Assembly: GCA_036345935.2 (NCBI GenBank)
Contig: JADWOT020000008.1
Span: 5,311,114 to 5,375,113, forward strand
Length of the DNA stretch: 64,000 bases
Direction: 5' to 3'
Source of the DNA: Taenia hydatigena
Taxonomy: Eukaryota; Platyhelminthes; Cestoda; Cyclophyllidea; Taeniidae
Shown: positions 22,304-34,448 of the stretch, one piece after another
How positions within the stretch are numbered: position 1 is the stretch's first letter
Layout of the letters: each line of letters begins with the position of its first letter
The notes under the pieces: model-generated
Database searches by the model: none
What the model saw: the letters and a program-made list of their open reading frames with translations, nothing else
What the model was told of the DNA's origin: nothing
Translations under genes and position numbers: made by a program

Positions 22304-25300
22304 ATGCCTATCTTCAGCAAAAAGTTCAGCCTCCCCAAGATGCCACCACGCAAGGCCTCCAGCATGACCAATCTGAGTCAGCTGGACGCCAGCACGCGCA
22401 GCACTGAATTCGGCCTTGACTGCGGTGTTGTCAAAGCTCGGCTGAGTGGTCGAAATCTCATCTTCAAAAACGGCCGCTGGCGAGTGGGTGAGTTCCTTTC
22501 CTATGATTGGTTTAGTAAATAATTGTTTAATGTGCCAAGTCTTAACTACCACCGCATCCTATGTCCCCCTGGTGATGTCGGATACGATTTTATCTCCCAA
22601 CCCCCGACTCTCACTCTCGGCATTTTGCTTATTTAGATAATGGCATTACTTTAGAGTTGTAGGGAGGCTTCAGAAACGCATTAGAATTGACTTTGAAGAT
22701 GGAGATGCAATTGGTTGTAACCGCCTTATTAAATGTAAGGCTAGTAAGGCGAAAAACATTTATTCCACGACCAAATCTAGGTTCTGCTTCTTGGTAAATA
22801 ATTCAGTCTACTTTTCCATTTTCAGTAGCACAATGATATCCGCTTCAAGTGTGCCAACTATTTGTTCGCACAAAACAGTAAATACTAGTATCATACCTGT
22901 CGGAAAAGTAAACGATAATCCACTCTTAAGAGTAATTCTCTCACTTCTAGCGCTCGTTGAACACCACCTGAGGAGGAGAAGCAAGAAAGTCTTCATTAAT
23001 ACAGAAGAAGGTAGAAGATTCAAGGCTCACCTAAGGATTCCTCATTTGTTAATAAATTAATTCACTTGAGTTTAGTCCTAAAATACCTCTTGCAATCACC
23101 TACAGCACTTTTGCTTTCAAAATTCGGGTTACCGAATGAAGCAACTTGCCTGAAAATTGAGAGGGATTACTTGGAAGGCAGCTTGCCATGCCTCCAAATT
23201 TAAATGAGTTATTGTGTTGTGAAATGAAATAATGTTTTAGAGGACGGTCGTGGTGACAGTGGAGAGGAGCCTTTGGGCAAGGAGATAGGGCGGTTGAAAA
23301 ACGAGAACCGCAAACTCTACGAAGAGAACAACCTCCTTAAGATCAAAGTGGACATTCTTCTCGACATGGTAAGTTAGATTCACTTAATGTTTTTTTTGCT
23401 AAAATTGAATTGATCTTTTACTGTCAAGTTTATTCTGTGAAGTGATGTTGTATGATGCGTATTTGACACATTTGAAGTTGTCATTATTTAATATCGGACA
23501 TTTACCGGGGGAATTTGATTGACAAAGGTGGATGTGCACCGCACCTATTTTCCCTTCATTCTGCTTACTTGAATGTTTCTCAAAAATGCTGTCAACATTC
23601 CACTAGTGATTTGCTTAGTGTTCTAAGACTTCCTCGAAGGCAAAAGAGGCCATAATACTTGGGATCGGGCTGCTGGCATGGCCCAGAGACCAGCCCACCC
23701 AACCAAGGCAATATGACCGCCCACGTGACCAAACAAAGAATAGCATAGCGTCTCTTTTCTTTTGAGCGTCGCCCTCCCGCGTCAGCCAACACAAAGTAAA
23801 TCAGTACTGAAGGAACACATCCATGAGCCAACCGTGCCAGTCATCAAATTTTTATGCGTCACTGATTCCTCTTGACAGTTTTACTGGGTCCGAAGTTCCG
23901 TCCGGTGTGGGGTCCAAGTCCAGAGGCGGGGGATTCTGCTGACCATCACACGTGTTTGTGGCTAGACGTTGAAACACCGGCCTAAAAGCATATTTGTGGG
24001 AGAGATCACAGGATCCAACACAGTTCCGCGGAAACAGAGCTTCGAGTCTGCTCACATTGTCTACATCTTTATGTAGATATGGTAGGGAAACTATGTATTT
24101 AAACTTTTCCAGATGGTTCATGGCTAGTGTCGCTTTCGTTGTTAATAGCTTCCTTGCAAAATACAGGAGTGGGGTAGATACCAAAGGCAGATGGCATTTT
24201 TCAGCTCCCATCCATAGCACATGAACTTCTTCCGCGCCGTTAAAATCAGGGCGGAAGTCCTATGAGTTCGGGTTCGCCTTCCACTGCTACTAGTGTGGTA
24301 TTCCGAGACTCCTTTGAATACAAAATGAGGCATAATGCCTGGTTGGAATGCGTTTTGATTCAGCAAACAGAAAAGGATTGGGACTGCTGGAATAGTCTAG
24401 AGGCTAGCTCACCCGGATATGGCAATGCCGGCTACCCAAGTGACGGTAGCTGAAAAGTACCACATTATCCACTGACTGGTGGCTCTTATTTACCCAGTTC
24501 TTCAAAGGTGCCATTGAGAAAGGCATACAACAGATAAACTGTTTTTTTTTTTTTTGGGGGGGGGGGGGAAATTAGACGGTCTTTCAGTGTGATTTCATTG
24601 TTTTATACAAAAGGAGCTCCAAAAAAGTGGCGCTTTGGCATTAGTATGAGTTTCCTGGTTTTATTGACACCTCTTTCCCAACCCCTAAGCCAACGAGTGA
24701 GCAAAAAGCAGGAAAAAGTCTTCTAGAGAATCCTTCCAAACCACGCACAGAAAATGTATGATGAGAGCTCCAAAAAGTAGTTGTTGGAAGGACAATTTGG
24801 TCCTGTGCCTCGAAAAAAGGAGGAAGGTGGACAACAAGCCTTATTTATGAATTCTCCAGGCTTCAGAAGCCTCGAATTTATCGCTACGATAAGCCTGAGG
24901 CCTTTGGGAGCTGGACAGGCTGCCCTCATAAGGTAACCAAGCCTTGTAAAGCTCTACTTTGTAGGGAGAGACAAGTTTACCATGAAATCTACACTTAGAA
25001 AGTGTATTTTGTCTCTGAAAATAGAAAAAAAGCATAACCGGCTCTATTCACCTCCGTTTTTGTACCACTTTTCCCTTTCACCTATCTCTTCTCTCCTTTC
25101 TGTCTTGTTGACAATCACTTTGGAGCCTGGAGAGCCATGATCAGAGGCGAATACGGCAGATGAGATCGAGGTGGAGCAGTGAGACCTTCTCTCTTCCTCT
25201 CATCTGACACTAGGTCCTTGCAATGGTATGGAGTGTGGAATCCTGCGTTGACATTTAGCGGTACGACTTTCTCCCCACTCCCTCAGTAGTTCTGGCTTTA

Positions 25301-26819
25301 TATAAAGAAGCCTTTTGAACGATTTGAGTGGAGTAAATCTAAGCCATAACTGGCGTTTGCCCTCCAGAAAGCAAGCAATTACGTGAACCTTCAACGAAAA
25401 CCTCGTCTTCAAGGACTAGGTGTATGTGTGTGTGTGTCTGAGTCAATTTTATGTTGAACTTTGAAATGCGGAAGCACAAAAGCCATTCTCAATCAAACTG
25501 AGGTGGGTAAACGAAGTGGACTCAAAACCTGTGCTCTCTAGACCCTACCGTTGCCTTTCAGTGAATGTAGCACTCCACTCCTCCCCTATCCCACGCGACT
25601 TTCTTTTCACAATTTGTGGTGCGGCACCACCTGGACACGATCAAGATGTGTTTTTGATAGGTCATTCCTGAACTATTTCTGGTCATCTTAAAATTGATGC
25701 AGCATGATTGGGAGCATCCCGAGAGTCGCATTCCTCCCACCGCCTCTTAGGGTACCGCATCTCCCGCAGAAGTCTATCACACGAGAAGCCGTTGTAAAGG
25801 TTTTTGACGTTTTTGCAAGGTGGGCAGGCTCTAAATGTGTCTTTTCTAATCACACTTTTGTGAGATGAGGACTCAAGATGAAGGAATACTGGCAAAGAGC
25901 CCAACACAAAGTGTGCTGTGCCAATAGCTTCAAAGGGTGCTTTGGCTTTTGAAGAGGGATTGGAGCCGTCTCCACTTTTAGTAATGTAATATGTTACCGA
26001 CTCGTTAGCAACTTGACCATTGGATGGGGGGTTTTTTTATTCCATTCAATCGTTTGCCTCGTGACTACTCGAACAAGCTTCAAAAGCCTCCTTGAAAGTT
26101 TATTTCAAAGCTGTCAGGTGTGTAGTTGTCTACGCCTCCTACCACCGAGAAAACCCCAAAGCGTACGATTGGAGTGTTCAAACCAAAAAAAAAAAATCCC
26201 ACCGTTTTACTACTTTTTTCTAGGCTGCTTAGATACCCTTCTTGACTGTCAAGAAGAAGCTTTCAGACCGAAATGGTAAGTGACAAGTTGGGAGCATCCG
26301 ACCCCAGCCTCGATGGTTTCATCAGGTCTGTATTTGAGCGAGCATTAACATCCACGCAGAACCAACTGGATCTTGCATCAACTTGAAGATTTGAGTTACT
26401 TAGTTACCATCTTTCCTACCATCTCGTCGGTTGGTTGGAGTAGCTATCTTCCGCGGTCCATCGACTTCACCATCAATGGATGTCGGACACTGCTGTTGCT
26501 TTGTCCAGGGCCATTTAGTGGTGATCTTTATCCCTGGCTTTTAGCCTTTACTTTATCACTGCTGCTTTAGACGATAATAACGCTTTCTTTAATCCCTTTA
26601 CGGCAGTGTGGATTAGGGCTTTTGGCCACCTCTACTGAGCCACAAATGCAAAACTTTGGCGTGTCTACTTATTAACTGCTGATTTGGTGTCTTCTTTTCG
26701 AGCTTGCGGAGACGACCGCGGAGGTGCGATTACAAGAGAACGAAATTGAAAGTCTCCGTAGTCTCATTCACCGAAAACCCCTCTCCACATTCTCCCAACC
26801 CGCCATGTCCACCGCCTGA
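22304..26819 (+). CDS. CBY1: Chibby homologue, Wnt/beta-catenin antagonist and ciliary basal-body protein, 142 aa
   Basis: Exons 22304-22487, 23241-23368 and 26703-26819. Junctions are phase 1 then 0, with donors GTGAGT and GTAAGT. The N-terminus (MPIFSKKFSLPKMPPRKASSMTNLSQLD) matches the Chibby start, including the RKASS region that aligns with the 14-3-3 site. STEFGLDCG and FKNGRW follow. Exon 2 encodes the coiled coil (RLKNENRKLYEENNLLKIKVDILLDM), very close to the vertebrate LEEENNLLRLKVDILLDM. Exon 3 continues LAETTAEVRLQENEIESLRSLI. In other animals Chibby binds beta-catenin's C-terminus and promotes ciliogenesis. The C-terminal tail differs: it ends in a Ser/Pro stretch, and the basic Arg/Lys cluster of the vertebrate protein is reduced to HRK. 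An in-frame upstream extension (from 22250) is unlikely because the family begins at MP. Confidence 0.95.
23640..24230 (+). repeat. Decayed dispersed repeat, copy b (inside CBY1 intron 2)
   Basis: Matches parts of 20105-20510. Its left part (GGGATCGGGCTGCTGGCATGG, about 23661) resembles 27042-27070. On the minus strand a 122-codon open frame crosses it but has no recognised domain. It may be a gene or transposon relic. Confidence 0.35.
24542..24568 (+). repeat. T14-G13 homopolymer pair
   Basis: Fourteen T followed directly by thirteen G within CBY1 intron 2. On the other strand this reads C13A14, the same arrangement as the C19A10 tract at 58735-58763. Confidence 0.9.
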
Positions 26820-28373
26820 CTAGTCGGCTCTGCGCCCGATTTCTTTCTCCCAATTTGTACGCTCTCCGCGTTGTCTGTTTGTGTCTACTGAAATGTACAC
26901 CTGTGTAAGACAAATGCTTGTTTAGTACAATGTATGAAAATTGTTGGATGCGATGTCAATCGTTTTGTCATTATTAGCTATTGATAAAACAGCCTCTTCA
27001 TCCCTCCCTTCCAAGATCTCTCTGCAGACGAAGGTGTGGAAGGGATTGGGGCTACTGACATGGCTCAGAGAAAAAGGTCTCTCAAAAATCGGGAGCTAAG
27101 CTAACAATTAAAGCGTTATGCATGTGCTTCTTGACAAAGTGTGGATTCCCGCGGAAGGGTTTGCGTTCGTCGCGCACTTTGGTAGGGTAGGTAGGTGTTC
27201 TCTTCGTTGATTCCTTTCTAATTCCTACTTTTAAGCAATCCTCGGATACAACAGTCACTAAAATGCCTTCTGATCTATCAGTGTCATTTGTGAACATGGA
27301 GAACATGAACGCCTTTGGGTTAAACTAATTTGAGCTCAAGAAAACTCCCATCCATTACTCAATGTTTGTTCCGCTACACCCTCTGAGTGGTTGAACGCAT
27401 TATTAATTTACAACTAATGTACTTGATTTTAACCAAAATCATTAAAACAAAGCAATTACTAAGACTTGACTTTGTAGCCTGAAGTCGCCTAAAAAAATAT
27501 GATTTTTATCAAAATCACTGCAACGCTACTTATAACATGGTCAGCAGCAGGGTGATCATTATACACTCCTGCAGATTGGTGCGAAAAAGTGAATGTTGTT
27601 AGCTTCGTTACCTTTATAACTATCAAGCAAATGCGTTACAAACAAGATAAAATGGATGACTTTAGGCAGTTCAATGTCCAGGGAAGAATTGACACGACAT
27701 ACAGATCGACAGCACTTGGTTCCGCAGTACTGATGAACTATCATCCATTAAATTCTTTCAGTGACTCAAAACCATTTTTGCAATGCAGACGCGCGCGATC
27801 TATGCGAATATAAAACGTCCTCCACACAATGCTAACTCTTATTTGACTTCCGAAGCCACACCTCGTTACATATGTCAAAAGAATGGTTTTATGGGGAGCT
27901 TAACAAGCATTTTTAAGGCTGACTGTAATCTACTGCTGAATAGATTGCAAGTAAAGGGTGTTGCGATCTTGAAGGCACAAAATCCTAATCGCTCAATTTA
28001 CACGAATTCATACGATGCATCTCAAGTAGGTAGCATGTGAAGCACTTGTGGAAGTTTCCCCACGGCCATTAAAGGACACTTCCAGCGCAAATAATTGGAA
28101 ACTATACAATTCGACCACTTCATGATTCCCAGCCAATAAGGGTGGATGAAAATGATGTGAGAGTGGGTAGCCGAAACATCAGTAATCTAGGGTCTTAAAT
28201 AAAAAATGTAACCGTCAGCAAAAAACACATGGAATGTGTTTTTATGTGGAGGGTTCCTCCTTTCCCTCCTGGTCACCTTTGATAGTAGAAATCTGTATAC
28301 GCTTAGACATCTTTAATATACGAAGAAGGGTGGTGAATACAGTTAGACGAGATCTGGAATTCGGATCGAGGAC

Positions 28374-28467
28374 GAGTCACGCTCCAAGGAGTCTCCACGC
28401 TGCTCCGTCACGTGGTTCAGATTGACTTCCCGCCTCTGGCCTACAAAGCGCATTTAAAGAATTAAGT
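28374..28467 (-). mobile_element. Old fragment of the retroelement leader/LTR found at 11735-11839
   Basis: The reverse complement matches 11735-11839 with roughly 85-90% identity. Shared stretches include CTCCAAGGAGTCTCC, CCGTCACGTGGTTC, ATTGACTTCCCGCC and TGGCCTACAAAGCGCATTTAAAG. Similarity stops on one side exactly where the element abuts repeat R1 at 11735, which suggests this is a true element end. Confidence 0.8.
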
Positions 28468-30318
28468 ACTGCATTTAACAGCTCGAAACCAGCGAATTTA
28501 ACAGCCAAAAGATAACACGGGCTTGAGGTGACAAACTGAAATATTCGTTGTAGTCCAGCGCAATAAATTGATGTTTGAATGGATGCATAAGCAACCAAGT
28601 GGCTTGTAGCATCACTGTGGAGGCACGGCGTTCCACCCTCTCCTGATGATTCTGCAGCCCTTCTCTAACCAACCAATAAGTAATTTTGAGACCTGCTTTA
28701 CAAAACGAAGGAATTGTGGTACCTAGAGTTCGTTACGTTATTTTGCCGCATGTTTTTTTAATTTACATTTTTTGCTGAGTATACTTCAGTATGTCCGCAA
28801 CAAAAAGTCCGCAAAAATGGCCACGCTTCACTCCCAAAGCTCATCACTTAATATTTTTAATAATTTTTTGTGGTTTCAAACAAAAGTTTTTATTCCCATT
28901 AATTACATTGCCAGCCTAATCACCACAGATTGTTTCACTTGGTCAAGAACGGCCTTTTCACTTTGTGGCGGCTGAACGCATTGGCGTTCTTCGATATTAT
29001 TGCTTCCAAATGTTGAGTCGTTGTTCTCAATCCTGTTAGCTTTGTGAGCTTCTTTCTATTTTAACAAGGTTCGCATCACAGGACAGAAAGGCACTTAAAA
29101 GATCTAACCTTGCGGAAGTAATAGGCGGACGGCAGTGAATTTTGTTTGTTTTTCTGTTTGTTGGGTCCCAGAAGTCACGCTAGTTTGTTTTATGTTTGTT
29201 CCTTTGTGTGATAGCAGTAAGGGAGGCAATGGAAGACTATCATGTTGGGAGGTGCAAAGGCGTCGTACACTTGTTAAAAGTGGAGATCGAGCCACATTTC
29301 CAGGCCATTTATTGATAATTTGGTCTTTCTAGCCATCTCTTAAGCGATGTTCTTTACATTGGAATAAGTGGGTTAGTGCGACCTTCAGTTGCACAGTATT
29401 TCCATTTTACTCATATTCCGGTTTTCTCTTGTGCGTCACGTTTTTTTTTGTAATTTCCAGTGGTCGATCTGAGTCACTCCGAACGCGACGCAATTATGAT
29501 ATTTTTTTGAAAAAAGCGATTCACGTTACTATCAGATGGGTGATAAATTGTAATCAAGAGGGAGTAACGGCCTTGTTAAATCGAAGTCAATGCCGAAAAT
29601 TAAGTTGGAGTCAAAAAAAAATAAAAATTCGGTTCTTGTGGAGGAGACGTAGACAATAGTACGCTTCAATTAGGTGCTGGAAAACGGAAGAATTGATATT
29701 AATAGGGTTTTACAGTGAAGACAGTTGATCGTTTACAGTGAGTGTTCGTAAATGCGAATGCTGGCCAAATGGGGAGCTACCATTATTAACTTTTAATCTT
29801 TCTTTCCTAGTTTCGCAGGTTCCAAATTAACTTCCTGTAGCATTTTAATACGCAACAAAGAGATGCAGTTCTACATATACATGAGGAGAAAATTCTCGTA
29901 GAACGTGAGAAAGGCTAGCTGCGGCTTTGCCTAAAATACATGCTGAGATAAAAAACCGAGTCCCGTGCTACTTGTCACTGATTATTTTGAGTGCGGGATT
30001 CCACTCTCAGTAAATAGTCCGCATCTCTTCAATTTACGAAACGCGTTGTCCGCGTTGGGGAACAATTTTTAAGAATGTCAAGGCTCTGCTTAACTCAACT
30101 TTTCGTTTATTTTCCTACGTCCTTTCCGCCAGCCATTTGTACTGTCAAAGGATTTGTAACCTCTTTAAAAATAGGTCACTCCGATACTCTTAAACATGTC
30201 AATTCGTAATTCACTTCCCTATCGTGCGAACATCTATCAGATGCGCATCACAAGACGGTATGGAAAAAATCCGAAGGTCCGTGTGCATGTGTGTGGACGA
30301 AGTCGGGGTGCTAGTAAT

Positions 30319-30349
30319 CCTAATCTGACTATAGGATTGTCAGATTAGG
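30319..30349. repeat. Perfect 11-bp inverted repeat with 9-nt loop
   Basis: Arms CCTAATCTGAC and GTCAGATTAGG can form a hairpin. It lies about 600 bases beyond the exchanger stop codon, in its possible 3' flank. Function unknown. Confidence 0.8.
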
Positions 30350-30586
30350 AGAGGGTTCTCGAGTTACGCACATCAAATCTATAAATGCTCGAGAGTTCAT
30401 ACGGATGTTAAACCTCCATTTAGTCTTGGCATCAGGTGAGCGCAAGAGACAGTACCTACACTGATGCACCGTAGTCGTGCGTCAATTTCATCTTCAACTT
30501 TCTTTTAAAAAGCTTTTACAGGGTCGGCAATCGTGAAAGGGAAATGAACGAAATGTGGACACTGGATTCCAATTGCGTTCTACCCT

Positions 30587-30634
30587 GAGACAAATTGAAA
30601 GGGCGCTAAAGAGACAAATTGAAAGGGCGCTAAA
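30587..30634 (+). repeat. Two perfect tandem copies of a 24-bp unit
   Basis: The unit starts GAGACAAATTG and ends GGGCGCTAAA. Two adjoining copies are identical. Simple local duplication. Confidence 0.95.
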
Positions 30635-30946
30635 GACGCCCCAGTTTCTTGCTTTCGTTGGTATGCTGCAAACAAGAAGCGGGTCTAGTAATAGGAAAAA
30701 AACATGATATTTCGTCAGTCAGTAACTGTGTACACACACACACACTCTTGTGAAGATGCAGATAGGTCGGTGAGAACAATAAGCAATAGAGGTGGACTCG
30801 GGCGGGGTCGAGATAGAGGGCGCGAGAAATATGCTCCAGAAACTACAATACACCTCAACATTAACATCTAGGAATCACAATGCTCGGAGGAAATAAATAG
30901 TGGGAAGTGGAGGGCGAGGTAAGGAAGGGCGGAGTGATGAGGTCTC

Positions 30947-33900
30947 TTAAAAGCCCACAATATAGCAATAGTTCTCCAGTGACGAGAGCAGTACATATAT
31001 GAGCCAGAGGAGGAGAAAGAAGATAGCAGAGCCCCACTTAATGCTAGCACGAGGACCGCCCAATTCTCCACCACCAAGTGCGGGTTTACGACGCAGCACA
31101 AGCAGTGCAATCGCAAAGAGAGCGAAGATGCAGAAAATGGTGACAGAGAAACCGAGGGAGCCGGCAGGCACCACGAAGGTGGAGCCACGCACCCAATGTG
31201 CGATAGCCGCGATGGTCCAGGCCACCCCGATGCCCAGGAACACATTCACCGCGTTGCTACCCGTCACGTTGCAGATGGAGGAGTCGGCGTACTTGTCACC
31301 GATAGCTGCCACCTTGCTTGCAAAGGTGTCTAGTCAAAATCAACAGACAATCACAGGTCGCGATTCTAGCCAAAAGATTCGCTTACGGAGGAGTTGTAAG
31401 TAATGCATAATGACTCGAGCTATGAAGTGCCTATCAATCAAGTATTGTCTCTGGCGGTTTAGTAAGAGGGAGCTCTTTAAAAGCAACCGTGACAGCGGAA
31501 GAGGGTAAGTTTAATTGAGAGAAACGGTTTGTCCTCTTGCACGCAAAGCCACCTCCCATGGTACATGAGCGTACATTGGAAAGAAGTAAATCATTAGCGT
31601 TAGCCTAATCTCTTGGTTCACTGTCAATGTGTCAGTTGGTGTGAAAGGATAGGTAGCTCCCACCCTTCTTTACACCCCACTAAGTTCTTCTATACACAAA
31701 CAACTGGCATGAAAGGGTAAGCACGACATTGAGCTATCACCACCGCGACATTTCGTCCAGTTTTGTTAGTTCTCCAAAACTGGCATCACGACGAACAGGA
31801 TTGTTAGGGAGAGAGTCATTTGGCATTGGTATGTAAAAGGGCAATCCAGTCACTGTTCTGTAGGTTTACATTTAACTAAGTAGTTTGTGCCTTATTCTGG
31901 GCCGTGCGTATAGCTCCTCTGCCTTCTTTGGGTAGATGATAAATCTCCCCGCAACACCATTGTGAATTCGAATGCGGAGATAGTGAAGCTGGCTATGCTT
32001 CCCCAAGTTCTGTCGGTATAAAATTGATCCATCACTAATAATGCGTGCGAAAAACAGGCGAAAACCGTCAAGTGGTTGCCTAGTCAACGAATTTCGCGTG
32101 CATTCTCATATGTTCCTTTAATTCCTCAACTTAAGTGAACACATGCCTCCTTTCATCGAGTCTGGCATAAAGTGAAACTTCGGTAGGCAATAAACTTACG
32201 TTCTAACCCTCTATCTCCTGACGACGTCTATAAATTTGAATAACATTTACGATAAAAAGCAAATCTCCGACCAGAACGGTTATGCTAGGCCATTAGGAGT
32301 CATATCAGTTACCAATAAAGAAGATAGTAGAGGTTAGGCATAAAAGCCTCAGACAGTGCCGGAAAGGGCGGGAAATTATCTTTCATCCAGGCGGCGGAAT
32401 GCCTTACCGGGTAGACTTGTGCCCAAAGCGACAAAGGTGGTGGAGGTGACGGCATCAGTCAGACCGACAGTGCATCCAAAGGCGGAGGCCAGGTCTCCAA
32501 TGATAGCAGTGAGGAAGCCGATCACGATTATGCTTACCACAAAGCACACCCAGCCGCCGGCGTATTCTAATTGTCAACAGCAAGAAAAGAAGTTACTTAA
32601 AAACCAATATTTTATCATTTCTCAGGATAACAAGGCTAGAGGATATCACCATCCCACAGACATAAATGCCACTCCGACACAGGTTTTGACTCAAGCCCCT
32701 CGGCTTCCACTTCCCCTGCACAATAAGAAGGATAAATTTATTTATAGACACCGTCGTCTGATTACCACCTCTCACGCATAAATGGGGCGCTTCGAATCAG
32801 CCCTAGCGGCAGTAACAGCAAAGGTCACTTTAACAGGTCCGAACAAACATCATGGAAAATTGGAAAGAAAGGTCTGTAAAGTCTGGAGGTCGACTCGGCG
32901 TGTTATTCGATTAAAGCAAATCCGAACGACCCCAATGCTACTATTTTCAGCACTAAAAGCAAACTTCTCAGGCTTCTGATGAACTCATCGGTCTTCTTTT
33001 CATTCACTAAAGTTCCTCCTTCAAATCCCTGCTATCGTTCATTGATGAAACGAAACAAAGGACTTCATGGAGCTTCTTAACTAAAAAGTTGTGGGGAAGA
33101 TTTTGAATGTCTGCAGTCGAAGCATGTACACATTTTATGAGGCGCTTGGAGGGCGGAAGCAAACTACTGACACGAAAATAGCGACATTTTTTTTACAAGG
33201 AAATAGAAAATTTTAAGTTCCGTCTAGCCAAAGCTATTGGTTAGTGAGATAAACAGTTAAAAAACTCTCTTTTTTCCTCCTCTCCTACCTGTTACTCAAC
33301 GGTCCAATGTCACTCTTTTGCAAGCCAATTAAACCTCTTCTATTTCCCTTTATGCAAAAAACGAACTATTTTCGCATAAACACGAGTTCTATCAATAAAA
33401 GCTGTCATTTCTGTATAATCTAATGAAATTACTGGAAAATTGGACCTGGCATCATCATCATCACCGATGCTGAGGGGTGAAGCGGAAGGGGGAAGAGGAG
33501 GAGGCGGCAGGGAGCTCGAGCAGCGTATACACTTACTGCTGAAAGTTGCTTGGTGCCAAACCTGCCACACCCATGGGTGAGAGTCGTTATTAGAGAGGAG
33601 AGTGAGAGAGAGAGAAGGCTGTGGTTGGTAAAATCGGTGCTTATGCATGCAAATCATCGCCTTTGTATTAACCGTGTATTAGTGATAATTGCACACAAAC
33701 AGCCACTTTCCCTCCCTCCTCGCCATTGGGTCAGCGCTTCTCTCGGTCTTCCTGATAAAAACCGCACAACAGGAATTACATTTTAACAAGAAAATCGTTT
33801 GAAGTGGGTGAGATTGTTGAGATCCCACCCAAATGCACAACTCTCGACGTGTTTTATCACCAACGATGAATTATGGGAAACGTCATTAGAATCCACCTCT

Positions 33901-34409
33901 ACCCACACGCATTGAATGTGTGTGTGTGTGAGAGAGAGAGAGAGCGAACAGAAACTGTGATACAATGTGGCATTTAATTTGCACCAACCTCAGTAATAAT
34001 AGGATTACGACACCTCAAGCGCACATTCAGAGTAGACCGCATGCCTTACCAGGTATGGGGAGAGTTTTTGGCGCAATTAACCCTACCACATGTGATAACA
34101 ATGCGGAAAAAGGAAATAATAGAGCTACAATCATTAGGCTATAGCCATGACAACCAAATCATCAACTCGGACATCATGTCAATCGACTGTGAGGTGTCAG
34201 CCAATATAAAATTTACAACACCTTTTGAGGTGTTTTTATCCACAGTCCCCACGGATCGTAATCTCAGAGGGACGGCGCGGAGATGGGATCAAAGGTGACA
34301 ATGAAGCGGCTATTACGTTTGGACCACTTGACAAGCGCTGGCTATTGACAGAACAATTGATGGAGGGCACAGCAGAACCCATTTTCAGTCTCATTAAGTG
34401 CCCTAATAC

Positions 34410-34448
<39 letters not shown>

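Larger units (their letters stand above)
26820..30946. other. Convergent intergenic region between CBY1 and the exchanger
   Basis: About 4.1 kb between two converging 3' ends. It holds a short decayed repeat near 27042-27070, an old retroelement fragment (28374-28467), a hairpin (30319-30349) and a 24-bp tandem repeat (30587-30634). Open frames up to 125 codons lack protein-like features. I see no gene. Confidence 0.55.
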
